A stretch of 64,000 bases of DNA from Corynespora cassiicola (lineage: Eukaryota; Ascomycota; Dothideomycetes; Pleosporales; Corynesporascaceae), in NCBI GenBank assembly GCA_022059125.1, contig JAEUWY010000001.1, forward strand, positions 1,550,001 through 1,614,000, written 5' to 3'. The translations under genes were made by a program, and so were the position numbers. Every line of letters starts with the position of its first letter. The stretch's first letter is position 1. Positions 1 to 12,000 of the stretch are shown one piece after another. A model generated the notes under the pieces. That model did not search any database. It saw only the letters and a list, made by a program, of their open reading frames with translations, and was not told where the DNA came from.

Positions 1-116
1 CATAACATGCGGCTGGGTCTTCAATTCAGTCAAAATCTACCTATTACATACATAGACTGATCTTATCATAGAAAATGCGAAATACAGTCAGGCTATGAAA
101 TGGTATCCCAGCATGC

Positions 117-3100
117 TCAATTTGTACCCGAATCCTCTGCGCTTTGGTCAGACCCTGAATCCTTGTCGGATTCTTTAGTCTTTGCGCTTCGTTTCTCTTT
201 CTTGTCATCTCTGCCCTGTCCTTTCCTTGACTTTCCTTTCCTGTCTTTCTTGTCATTATCTTCCTTGTTGCTCGATTTTTTCTTTCTCTGCTTCTCATCA
301 TCTGATGAATCGTCTATATCATCTTGAGATACACTGGAAGAGTCATCCGATGGGGGCCTTTTGCTCTTTTTGCCCTTCTTGGATTTTTTCTTGCCATCCT
401 TCTTCCGTGTCTTTTTCCTTCGATCCGAATCGGAATCAGAGTCAGAATCGGACTTTGAAGAGATGTCTTCATCCGTAGATTCGGCTCCCCAAGACTTTTC
501 CTTCCGTTCCTTGTCTCTGTTTTGTTCCTTCTCCACTCGTGACTTCCGTATCTTGTTCTTTTCTGCCTTCTGCTCATATGTCGTACCCATGGTATCAGCC
601 ATGTAACGATCGAAATCCTTCACTGTGGAGGCAATCTTCTTGAATTGCTTGGAGCTAAGAACGATGCTTGGATTCTCCGTGTCTGAATCCTTAGCACGTG
701 CATCAAACTCAGCCATTGCAATGGCTGTATGGAATGCGTTTCGAATTTGACGGCCATTCCAGCGGGCAAGAGGGTTATTTTCCCAATGTTCGCCAGCAAA
801 CTCTATGATCTCATCCTCCTTGATAGAATAGTGCTTCCATTTTCTATCCTTGATGGTTTCGTTGGTTTGCTTCAGGAAAGTTTTCCATACTTTTACAGTT
901 GTCTTTTGGTCAAAGTCTGGGTCTGTTACAAAATGTTAGAGTATGTGATGCTTGAGAGGGGAAAAGACACCGAGAAGGCTTACAATACAAGGAGATGTGA
1001 ACACGAGATTTGAATGCTTCATCGAAAGTTCCTACACGATTCGTCGTAAGGAACAACAGTCCTTTGTAGTATTCCAAGGTCCGGAGGAAGACCGACACAA
1101 TGCTGTTACGTTGGAGGTCCTCTGATGTACGCTGAGCCAAGAAAACATCCGCTTCATCGAGAAGCATGACGCAATCCCACCGACTGGCAAGCGTGAAATG
1201 TTTCTTGAGACTATCTTCAACCTCTGTGGCAGTGCTTCCAAGATCACCACAAGTTATTGGATACAGGGGTTTGTGAACAAGCTCAGATATCGTTTCTGCT
1301 GTGGCAGTTTTCCCCACTCCTGGTGCTCCTTTGATCTGTTAGCTACGTTTTTTCTCTTATGAGGGCTGGATTACCATGAAGAAGGATGATCAGGCCCTGT
1401 CCCTTTCCTCTCACCAAATCAAGGCCATCATGGGTGGAAGAAGACCGTAGAGATTTTTTTCTAAAGTGCTCCCTCACTTGTGACTCAATAATATGTCTAT
1501 GCGCTCCGGGAAGTACAAGTCGTTTGAAGCCTTTGTCTTCTTTCATCTTAGATGCAGTGTTGAGACTTTGGACGTGAATTTTTACTGGAAATTATCAGCT
1601 TTGTACTCCTCAAGAGAACCACATGACTCACCCCAATCACGCGATCGCAACTTGTACGCAAATATGCGGTGATTGCACAGCATGTAATCGTCATTTTCAA
1701 GTTCGAAACTCTTCTGGCTATGTGTGCCAGTCAAACGCTGAAATACCGGCTGCGTCTCTACATATTCCTTCATGCTGTGCTTGTCTATGTGTTGGTCGTG
1801 AAGGATTTTGTTCGTGGTATGCCCACAATGAGGGCCGACTTCGCATGCTAGCCCATGCGGGCAGTTGCTTGTTTCAGACATGTCCAATGCTTCTGGCTCA
1901 GTGTAGCCGGGCAATTTTTCTGCCTTGCAGTATTCTTTCATATCGACAATAACCTTGTCGCTAAGCTCCTCTTTAGTGGCCAAGTCTTCCCCGTTGCAAT
2001 CGCAGTATGATGATGATTTTGGATCCGCAAGTTTAACAAATTTCCTACCGCGCTCTATAAGAGCTCGCTTCAACTTCTCGGAATCATCTGCATACTCAAT
2101 AGGATATACTTCAAGATCCGTGATATTGCGTTCTTGAGTGTAAGGTTGAATGATGACTCTCCTTCTTACTGGAGTAAGCGCCGATCCGCTAAAATCAATG
2201 AACCATGCATGTATCACAAATGGGTTCATGCGATTAACGGGTTGGATTTGGTCTTCCGGCTTGGGCAACGGGGTAGAATCGAACGAAGGTGCTTTCCCCG
2301 GGTGAATGTAACGCCTTCCATTGTCGGTCCTTAGAATTCGCATGGCCAATACGTTCTCGCGACCACTGGCATGGCCCATGACTATCTCATCACCGCTGCG
2401 GAAGAGATGCCACAGATCACAGAAGCGTACCTGATTTATTTTCCGTTTTCTGAGCAGGAGCGAAATTGGCCTCAAATAGACATCCATCAGTTCAGAGAGG
2501 CATTCGAATGATTTCCTCACTTCGACATCGGTAGGCCATTCTTCTAAGATGCATTCGACCAGTTTTTCGGAATAAAAGAGGTCCAATTTCTTCAGAATAG
2601 AAGTCCATCCTTCCTTATCAATCTTCAATGGAAGTTTTGGATCGCGGTCACACCCGCTCGGAGCACCAGGTGGGCTGGCCGATCCAGAGGAGGCTTGGGC
2701 TGATGTATCCTTCGAATCACTACTGCCGAAACTTCCAAATTCCTCCAGCGCCTTGAACAATTCGTCTCGTATCCGCCGAATTTCCTCTTCAAAGTAGAAG
2801 AGAGATTTGTAAGGACGAAGCATTACGACACCAGAGTTCATGAACGGGTCATCCGAAGTACTGCCAGGAGTAAACTGTTTTCGTAGGACATGCTGCAACG
2901 CAATGCTATTGAAACGAATTCTCTCTGGAATTCGTTTCCCTTTTAGGCTTTCAACTGCCTTTTGGGTCTCGAGCGCTCTATCTTGAACTGGTATTTCTGG
3001 AGAATCGATCGAGCCCAGGCCTCTATCTTCTGCAGTCAACAAATCGATGAATAACTGCGATTTAGACTTATCGCTGGCTGAATACTGGGGTTCGTCGACT

Positions 3101-3706
3101 AAAACGTCGATGATATGTTTGGGACCTTTCTCTGGAGGCGACTTGAAATCGGACCAAAGCAAAGGGTTAATACTGAATAGAATATCCTTCTTCTTTGCTT
3201 TCAGGCCATTCTTGATTTGGTCCACATTGGTTCCTAGTAGCTTCTCCAGCTCCAGGATTCGGTCTTCTAGAACAATCACACGGGCTTCCATAATATTCTG
3301 GTATTGGCGATGTTGCTTCGCGCGCTTCGGCATGATTTGTTTCCTCTTCTCCATCCATTCATCAATGTCCTTCCAATAGCGTATACCACTGTGTTCTGCT
3401 GCTTCGTATACGTCATCAATATCGGTTCCTTCATCAAGATCGGGTTCTTTCAGAAGCTTTCTAGCTTTTTCGACCTCATTCGGTTTGGCTTCATCTTTTG
3501 CAGCTGGGTCATTCGGTTGACCATTCGCGATGGACTCTTCTGGAGATTTGTTTTCGGGTTTCGAACCAGTCTCTGGGTTTGGTTCAGTTACTTTTTCTTG
3601 ATCATCTTTTCCTGTGAAAATCCCGTTAGACTACCGAACAGAATGCCCAAAATGGTTGCATACCCGGTGTCCCTGACGGGACGCTATCATCGGCTGTGAC
3701 AGCCAT
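117..3706 (-). CDS. AAA-family ATPase with DUF7025-like domain, five exons, 1127 aa
   Basis: My exon model is complement(117..922, 984..1328, 1375..1584, 1632..3611, 3664..3706), 1127 residues; all four introns (46-61 nt) have GT..AG ends and keep frame. A long N-terminal half (coiled-coil-like around residues 115-145) precedes a DUF7025-like region (about 405-525, with CDLWHLF and NPFVIHAWF-type segments). The AAA module follows: Walker A GAPGVGKT at 745-752, Walker B LLDEAD with D802/E803, sensor-1 TTN near 841, a putative arginine finger near 853, and the fungal signature RWNGRQIRNA near 915. Residues 929-1127 are a low-complexity Ser/Asp/Lys-rich tail. The family is common in filamentous fungi; its substrate is not established, and I infer only ATP-dependent remodelling. 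It diverges from the DUF7708-like gene at 4302. The start at 3706 is chosen because a 43-nt first exon joins in phase; an upstream in-frame ATG at 3874 is less likely. Confidence 0.85.
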
Positions 3707-4301
3707 TGGTGCAGTCAAGGGTGAAGGCCCAATTGAGTAGAATGTTTGAGAGAGAACTGCGTGGACAATTTCTTTTACAGAGTGATAAAGGAAGCTGGGG
3801 ATCGATGAGGTTGAGAACCTGCCGTGCTTACCTACCCAGCGGCCCCCAAGAGGGTTGACATTGCGCTTACTCAAGATAAGACTAGGTATTATGCCGAGGG
3901 TACCACAGATAAGTTAACCAATAGACTCATATGATCTCAATTCAAGGATGTGATTGGTAGTGCGACGCTTGTGGTAACCCGAACGAGTCTCGTGGAATCA
4001 AAAGGAATTTAGGATTGGTTTCGGGTAAAAGGATTTGTCAAGCTCCAACGCCATTGGAGTACAAAATCGTTTACCTCGTATCTTTAACACCGATTAGAGA
4101 AACCCCAGTATATTGTGAGATGGAGGGTGGGGAGAAAATCATTTTCATTGGAGGACATGGAGGTGATGATGTGGGGGCCAAATCTCAGCATGCGCCACCA
4201 ACGATGACGAATAAAGTCCTAGGCAGAATAGGGCTCCACCAAATCCATCACATTCAAAAATTATCTCCACATCTGAAATTATACATCAACCATTATCAGA
4301 T
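3707..4301. promoter_or_regulatory. Divergent promoter region between the AAA ATPase and DUF7708-like genes
   Basis: These 595 bases separate two head-to-head start codons, so they should hold both promoters and both leaders. I see no convincing TATA box, operator or internal gene. Composition is mixed and unremarkable. The assignment is by position only. Confidence 0.5.
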
Positions 4302-6507
4302 ATGTCAGGTGCTTTGGTGACGACGCAGGACTCGATCCCGAGGGTCCTTGAGCAACCACTAGCGGTCGATTTTCTTCAGAACCGCCAAGAGGAATTTGGA
4401 GCATTGAACATACCGTATGACGCGAGTCAAGGGAGATTCTTGGTCGATGAGCGCTCATTTAGTGCTCAAATAGCACGTGTGGAGAAGGATAGCTTGTCGG
4501 AAGAGCACATGCTGAGCGTGCGCAGTACAACAGAAAGCTTCCACAAGGCTGTTGAACAGCTGAAGAAGGAAGGGAAGGACCGAAAAGACATCAAGGAGTT
4601 TGATCTTAACGATGTAAAGGATTGGAACGACGTGACCCAGCTTTTGAAGACGGCTGAAACGAATTATTCAAATGACGAAAAGAAGGGGGGTAAAATTCGG
4701 AAGTTTTTCAGAAAAGTCGGAGACAATGGAAAGTCTATCCAATCATTTGTGGGACTTTTACCAGATGGGAGCTACAAGACGTTGTGTGGAGGGATAACGC
4801 TCATATTAACAGTAAGAAGTCAGATAAGGGGAGAAAATATACATTAACACAAGTATTAGGCAATGATTGCACACTCGGGAATTCGGGAGAAGATGTCCAA
4901 GTTCATGGACGAGCTTCCAGAACATATAAACGATTGCAATGACTACTCTAAACTCTATGCAGGTGGTACGGAGCTACGCCGCAGAGTTGACGAGCTGTAT
5001 ATTTCAATACTCAAGGTACTTGAGCAGTTTGTTTACTGGTATATACAATCAACATTCAGTGAGTTTCCCATTGATATCGCCGGAAATGTTTCTAATATAC
5101 AAAGAGCGAGTGATGAAAAGCATATTGATGAACAGCGAATTTGGGCAATTGATTGATGTGCAAATCAGCAACATGCAAGACTCAAGGAAGAAATTTGAAA
5201 ATGTCCTGGAGAAGTATTTGCGTAGAGAGGTTCGAATGATTCATGAAGAAGCTCTGGAGATACGTAAAGAAGTCAGTGAAACGAAGCAATCCGTAGTAAG
5301 ATATTTCCATTAATAAGACCTAAGGATGATACGGATAATACTAATGGTTCCTGGTACTTTAGAATCTTATGGAGGAGAAACTGCAAGTATTGACCCGAAA
5401 CAGCTCTCTCGGAGCTCAAATCCTCAACAGTATCATGATATTATTGAGTGACTCGGTAAAGAACTCGGACTGTATGTCAACTAGTATCATATTGATGAAC
5501 AACCCTTGACGGCTCGCACAGGGAAGAAAGACGTACGGGGCTATATCGAGGAACGCAACTCAAGCGATCAGCTTAGTCAAAGTAAACTAAACACCCCACC
5601 CCCAATAGAAGAATAGGATGAGAGAATAGAAACATACTGACGCTGGGTGACAGAGTTGCTACTCGCTAGCCTTCGCCAGGCAAGGGAGAGCGCATATGAC
5701 CCAAAAACCCTGGCAAAAGTCTTGAAAATTGGCATTTCCCAAGACGAAACCTCAAATGATGTCGACTTCGTATACGCGCAAGGTCTGGCATCAAGAGCAC
5801 GTTTCCAACAGCGATCACGCTGGATTGCCCAAAGTTCACAACTTTCAGATTGGATCAAGTCTAATCAATCGTCAGTTTTGTTCATCCAGGGAAACCACAC
5901 AGAGATGGATTCGGCATCCCCAGCATCATTTGTGATATCGCTTTTGTACCCGGATTTGGCCAGCAGCGACCGAGTTTTGGCACTGCACTTTTTCTGCGGT
6001 TTGCATACGGGCAGTCAGTTCTCAGATTCTGCAAAAGAAAACGGACCACTCATCATGGCCAAAACTTTACTTGCCCAAATATTGAACATCACTACAATAG
6101 ACTGGGATGAAGGAAACAGTGGCCTGCCGGTGCTTTCTCTCCGGCCACAGCTTGTTGAAAAGCTGAAGCGCAACTCTTTCCCGGCTTATTTGGAACTCAT
6201 CTGCCAGCTTATATCAGCGCTCAGACGACATCATAGTGCTATATTTGTGATGATAGACGGCATAGATTATTATGACAATACAACTTGGAGAAAACAAGTG
6301 CGACGCATCCTGAGAAAGCTCTCTGGGCTCGCCCTTGGTCCGGTAAAAGGGGACGATGTGGGAGCTGTAAAACTTCTCCTTACTGCAGGAACGCACTTGA
6401 GCAGTCAGCCAAAGTCAGAAGATGGTATCGTTGTTCTCGATGTACCTGATGAGATTGATGGAGATTTGGAAGGGAATGTGCTTGATGGAGTGGATTTGAG
6501 TGATTAG
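4302..6507 (+). CDS. DUF7708-like, STAND-type fungal protein without a classical P-loop, six exons, 640 aa
   Basis: Exons are 4302..4811, 4860..5058, 5105..5295, 5363..5471, 5522..5581 and 5654..6507, giving 640 residues; introns are 46-72 nt with recognisable branch points (for example TACTAAT before 5362). Residues about 107-250 (WNDVTQLL, KIRKFFRKVGDN, LLPDG, GGITLIL) match the pattern I know from DUF7708 proteins. A charged, probably helical stretch (about 255-355) leads into a C-terminal part with SVLFIQGN at 430-437, HFFCGLH at 468-474 and FVMIDGIDYYD near 554-564. The last two resemble the post-P-loop and Walker B regions of fungal STAND/NACHT relatives, but no GxxxxGKS/T motif is present. 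Such proteins are often linked to non-self recognition; that role here is inference. The protein ends without ankyrin, WD40 or TPR repeats. Family assignment is from memory of conserved motifs. Confidence 0.8.
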
Positions 6508-6753
6508 CTCCGGTTTTTACCGATTTAGGGTTCATAGAGATCTGCAAGATAGAACGAGGGTACACTATAGTTTCATGTGTTAAGTTTCAAAGTTGGCTTG
6601 GGTGACAGGGTGCATCTACCTTAGCTAGGGGTCTTGCTACGCGTCTAAACACCATCTGATTACGTCATTCTCATCTCCATCTGATCTTGACCACCGTCCC
6701 GACTCCTCCAACTTCCTTCCCACTACCCTCTTATAGATCACCAGGATTCCACA

Positions 6754-7830
6754 ATGTCATCCCCTCCACCCGAAAAAATTGGAGCTATATCGCCACCTCC
6801 GCGATGCTCTTCTCCCCAACCATTATGCCCCTCGCTGCCGCCTGAAATCTGGATCCGCATTCTAAGCTACCACACCGATCTGACACATCTTTGGACGACG
6901 TGCCGCCTGGTCTCCCCGAGCTTCCTCGCGTACACTGAGCAAGTATTCGCCGAATACATACTCCGCGACACCGTCATTGAATTCCAGCTCGAAAAGTACA
7001 ACCTCGGCGGCCGGAGCAAGCGCCCCTGCATCCCATGCACATTCTCGCGCTTTGCACACGCCAAACTCAAACGCACCTCATCCAAAGCCCCCGCGACTCC
7101 CACCCCCTCCAGCTCCTCCAGCTCCTCAGCCTCAGCCTCAGCCTCCACCAAAAAGATCGTGCACTTCAAAGACGCGCGCCCCAAGCGCCAAGTCGTCGGC
7201 ACAGCAAAAGCCTCCCACAACGACTTCTCAAAAATCCTCTCCCAATGGACCTCCCAAGTCGACGCCTCCAAGCCCGAGCTCCCAAACTACACGATCCGCA
7301 TCCGGCATCTCGTAAACGACACGGCGCTCCCGGACCTCGCCTTCTCGGCCGCAGACCGCGAGATACGGTTCGACTGGCTGCGCATGTTCGCCCTCTTCTT
7401 CCGCGAGCAGGCCCGCCTCGCGTCGCGCATTCGCGCCTGGCACGCTGACACGTCGGCGCTGCTCGAGCGGAACCGCGACAAGGTGGCCCGCGGCGAGGCG
7501 CTGAGGGCGCACGAGCTGCCGCAGTCGCTGTCTGCGGCCACGGTAGAGTTTCGCAAGCAGATTCGCAGGGAGAGGCTCAGGGAGTGCTATGCGGGGGATG
7601 CCGAGATGCTGTGGGCGATTGATAGTCTCAAGTATTTTGAGAGCCAGGGCGGGGGTGCCCGAAAGGAGGCGTTTAGCTTGCTGCCTGAAATCCCCGGGGC
7701 GGGCGTTGGGGAGCGCTGGTTTGGGAGCACGCAGGTGGTGCAGGGCTTGTACTTGGATGAGTGGAGCTGCATGCACCGGATTGACACTGTGGCGGAGCAT
7801 TGGATGGCGGAGGAAGGGTGGGGGATGTGA
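6754..7830 (+). CDS. F-box domain protein, single exon, 358 aa
   Basis: An uninterrupted frame starts at an ATG with A at -3 (cacaATGTC). Residues about 28-72 read LPPEIWIRILSY, then LTHLWTTCRLVSPSF, the expected spacing for an F-box, the Skp1-binding module of SCF ubiquitin ligases. The rest has no known substrate-binding repeat. A serine/alanine low-complexity run sits near residues 112-135, and a conserved-looking aromatic segment (FDWLRMFALFFREQARLASRI) is near 208-230. The likely role is substrate adaptor, substrate unknown. Third-position GC rises sharply after the first 100 codons. The gene converges on the GT41-type gene to its right. Confidence 0.8.
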   Translation: MSSPPPEKIGAISPPPRCSSPQPLCPSLPPEIWIRILSYHTDLTHLWTTCRLVSPSFLAYTEQVFAEYILRDTVIEFQLEKYNLGGRSKRPCIPCTFSRFAHAKLKRTSSKAPATPTPSSSSSSSASASASTKKIVHFKDARPKRQVVGTAKASHNDFSKILSQWTSQVDASKPELPNYTIRIRHLVNDTALPDLAFSAADREIRFDWLRMFALFFREQARLASRIRAWHADTSALLERNRDKVARGEALRAHELPQSLSAATVEFRKQIRRERLRECYAGDAEMLWAIDSLKYFESQGGGARKEAFSLLPEIPGAGVGERWFGSTQVVQGLYLDEWSCMHRIDTVAEHWMAEEGWGM

Positions 7831-9042
7831 GGGCGGGTGGGGTCACGTTTTCCTTTTGATCGACGGCTTTGCTTCTTCCTCGTCCTGCTTTTTTTTGGTT
7901 CGCCCTTTTCCGAGATATCCAGTCGTGGCGCGCGCTCTTATACCCATGCATGCTTCTTACCAATCAAGGCTGTCTTCATCCTACTCATGTCCACGCTGTC
8001 ATCAGACAAGTCACGCATTTCATGCACGCACGCGCTCGCTCACTCACTCACTCAGCAATTAACACCACAGCCCGCGATACCATCTCCCGCAGAAGAAAAA
8101 CGTAAAGCCTACACACTATCCACAGATAGTATGCATGCATGCATGCAACGACTCCCATAGTACCTAGTGTAGCACCACTAATCAAATCCCCCCGTCCTTC
8201 TCTCTCATAGAAAAACAAAAAACAACGACCACAGATTTTCCTCATCATCTGAAGTCTTAGGTATCACCCACACACCAATTACCCTCACAATTCAATTCAA
8301 ACAGCCACAAACATGTGCGCGAGCATATGCGCATTAGCGACAACGCTCTTTGCAGTGCGAATCAAGAAAAAAACTCCTCGCAATGCCTCGATAAAGACGG
8401 ACAGACATACTCAAATATAAAGCCTCCCCACCCTCCCTCATTCTCGAAAGAAGCAAAAAGAGAGAAAGAGAGGGAGGGGAAACCAATAAACAAAAAAAGC
8501 TAAAGCTTGGCAAATCTCGCTCCCATAACTCCGAGCAAAATGGTATGATATGGCAGCTTCTTGCCAAACAAAGGTGGGATATCCAAAATCGGACAGGCAT
8601 GCGGGCGAACAGCTCGACCCGTTCCATGGGAGGGTATTTTGTGATGGGCACAGTATGGTGAGTGTGGTTGAAAGGGGGGTGGGGATAATAATAATAAGAT
8701 GCCGAAAAGGAAAAAAAAGACAATAGAACCGTGTCCTCCGAAAATGCCAATGCATGCGTGTTTACATGTAAAACATGCCTTCGTACGAAGGGCGTGTAAA
8801 GTAGGTAACAGAAAAAAGATGGGACGAGATATAGAAGAAACCGAGGACATGCCAATAACATGTCCCTTTGCCCCGGTTTTTTTTCGATCTTCAAACGACA
8901 AATGCCTGAATAGAGAAGACAATTCTAAACCCAAAAAAGCCGTGTGTGCTATGCAATCCACATCCAATTTCGTTAGGCCTCAATATCCGAAGCCTTTCAC
9001 ATGGTAATGATAAGTTTCGTGTCTCATGTAGCAGGGTGAGGT
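7831..9042. other. Convergent 3-prime intergenic region
   Basis: This 1.2-kb stretch lies between the stops of the F-box gene and the GT41-type gene, so it should hold both 3-prime UTRs and terminators. Beyond an (ATGC)n run at 8131-8147 I see only short A-rich and T-rich tracts. The minus-strand open frame at 8334-8894 has a cysteine/phenylalanine-rich, low-information translation and is not called. Confidence 0.5.
8131..8147. repeat. (ATGC)4 palindromic tetranucleotide repeat
   Basis: Four tandem ATGC units form a self-complementary run in the 3-prime intergenic region. Confidence 0.9.
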
Positions 9043-12000
9043 TTATGCCGCTCGTAACGGTTTTTGCAGAGGGGGCAGCCATATGTCGCCCCCTTCTCCT
9101 CTTTCCCACTTCTTCCAGCTGATTTCATAGGCATCTTCGAGGTCCCTGACCCATCTCTTGGTATCGAACAACGCGCTGCTCCATCTCGATTCATAAAGGA
9201 GACGCCGGAGCTGACTTAGTCTACCAGTCGCCCGGTGACCTTGATAGATGCAGTCGCGGCCTAAGCGAACGGCTTTGTCTTCGTAGTCTTCGTCGCTGGA
9301 CGCGATGAGTTCCTTTGCAGCTTGTGCGCCTTCTGGGGACTTGGGGAGCGCGCCCTTGAGAATTGAGGCAGCCATACGAGAACACATCTTGTACTTGTAT
9401 CGCGGTAGTGTGAGCAACGGTGTGCCAGACCAGAGGATGTCGGCAGCGGTCGTGTGCGCATTACATTCGGGGGTATCCAAGAACAAATCGCAAACGCGGG
9501 CGCGAGCAATGTGCTGTGATTTTTGAGCAACATCAGTGAATTTGATTCGGTTAGCAACATCTGCACCAGCCCACATGTAGGCTGTCTGCTTGAGGTTTGT
9601 CTCTCCGAGGTCGGGGAAACGAAGTAGCCATAGAATGGCATTTGGGATGCGTTGGAGGATGCGCAGCCAAGTACGGAACGTTGTGGGTTCAATCTGTCGA
9701 TGATTAGTATTCTATCTGATGCCCACTGGAAAAGAATGACTCACTTTGTACAACTGGTTGAAGTTACCAAGGATGATGGCATTGTCAGGAAGATCAGGGA
9801 AGATTTCCTTGCGCATTTTCCATCTCCTGTGCTGTTCCTCCTCCCAGTTGAGTTGATGGCCTTGGGCATCAGGAGCACTCTGTCGATGATCGCAGCAGAA
9901 GAAGGTATCCCGGCAGAAGATGATATTCTCCCCGTAGATCCATTTGTCATCGTTGCCTCCGTAGCTTTCGTCAACCAGCTGGTCCTCCACATCGATGTTG
10001 CGACGCCACCCACGAAGTGTATCTGTAGGCACTGCAGTGTCGTCCGCAAGTAGGTAATCGCACCACTCTGCACCCAGAGTACCGGCAAAACCCATAAAGG
10101 ACATCTGAATCGGAGCTGCGCGCGCAGCAAATACCTCGTTCCTAGCCCCTCGGGTATAGCCGTTCAAGTTGATGAGGATGTGGATTCCGTCGTTAATGAT
10201 TTGGTTGACCAGTCGTTCAGCCTGCCAATTGCTAGCGTCGTAAAAGACTGGAGCCTCTCTTTCAATTTGCTGACGATGTGCGCTTCCATCACTGGGTGTC
10301 GTGGCATAGCAGTATGCCCTGACGCGTGAAGTATCATGTAGACCGAACACCGACTGCATCAAGTGGGCAAGCGGATGGTTGTTGAAGTCTGAAGACACAT
10401 AGCCGACCTTTAGATAAGGATTCGGGGGAGCGGGCGGTGCGTAGACGGTGGCCGGAAGCCATGGTACCTTGAGTGTAGAGCAGGAAATCCGAAGGCCATT
10501 GCGTTGCGAGATCAATCGAATCTGCTTGGCTGACATGGGACATGTGAAAGTATGGAATGGCAGGACGGTAGGCGCGGCTGGAACCGTCAATCCGGCCGGG
10601 AGTTGGGGCCTTCGGTAGCTTGCCATGGGCCTCTGTTTCCCAGTCACATACTTGTCTTGATACCACTGCCAGGTCATTCTGCGTATAGCCCGCTCGACAA
10701 GACGAATGATGCGGGCACCCTCCCATTTCTGACCGCGCCACTTGATGAGCGTATGCCTCATGTTCTGCTCCTTCTCTTTGGCGTCCTGCGGCGATCCGTC
10801 TGAGAGCGAGAGCGTCCGAACCACGTCCGCAATGAAGCGGTCGTCCATGACGCCTCGGCCCCAGTCTTCCCCGTCGGCCAGTTGTTTTTCAACCAAGCTG
10901 ACAACCTTCTGGATCCAGCCAAAACTCGAAGCTCCAGGTATGCTGGCGTCCAAAAGCATGCCGTTCTCATCGACGTGCCATCGATCGCGAGAACCGCCAT
11001 CGTTGGCAATGCCACCCCGTCCATTCCAGTTGCAGACCGAGTTCAAGGCGTTGGCCAATCCGCATACTGCCTCGGCAAAATCGGGGCTTGCTTTGACGGC
11101 TCTCTTGTAGAACAAAATGGCGTCACTGATGCGTCCTTTGTCCTTAACAGCGTTCGCAAGGTTAGCAAGGGCAATGTCAAAGTTCTTGTCGCACGCCACT
11201 GCCTGCTCGTACATTTGGATTGCTACATCCAACTGTCCAATGTCCTTGAGCAGACTGCCCAGGTTCGTATACAAGTGGGCATGGCGTGAATCAAGTAGCA
11301 ATCCATAGTTGTAGTATGCAAGAGCGAGTGCAATGCCACTGCCGGGTACGAGTCCTGGGATTTGCGGCTTCATTATCGTGTTCGACACGGGAATGTCCCT
11401 GGAAGGAGCCGATTGCTGAACGCTAGCCAAAAGGATGCCCACATTGTTCGCCGTCGACGGACTAGGCTGCAACGAAAGCGACAGGTAGTACAAGGCAAGA
11501 ATCTCTCTCACACCATAGTTACTTTGATAGGCTGTAGCCTTGGGGGAGTTCGTGGCCATGCCATCCTGGAAGATCTTCGCCAAGGAGAGCAGAGAGTTAC
11601 TTGTTGTTGAGATGGCAGCCTTTCGAGCCATGCCCTCACTCGGAACATACTGCAGACCGGGGAGCTGGCCATGTGGTGGGAAGCACAACTGTGCGGTCTT
11701 TAGTGCAGGCTCCGGATGCAGCAAGATGGGGTCGTTCGAAGGAGGAATGCGGCGGCCACCGGGTGAACGCTCCGCAGCGTCGTAACCGACAACGGAAAGG
11801 ATGTGCTTGATGAGACCGCTGATCCCCTGGATCTGGAGTCCAGCCCCAATAAGGACGGCATTTTCAAAAGCTTTCGCAGCACCCGAATTGTCACCCAGTG
11901 CGTACAGCATATTGCCTTTCGCATGAACTAGGGCGAGGATGCGCCCATTGTCGCACCCCGGGATTGCATATCCACTGGTACCGAAACCTGGTTGGTCAGA

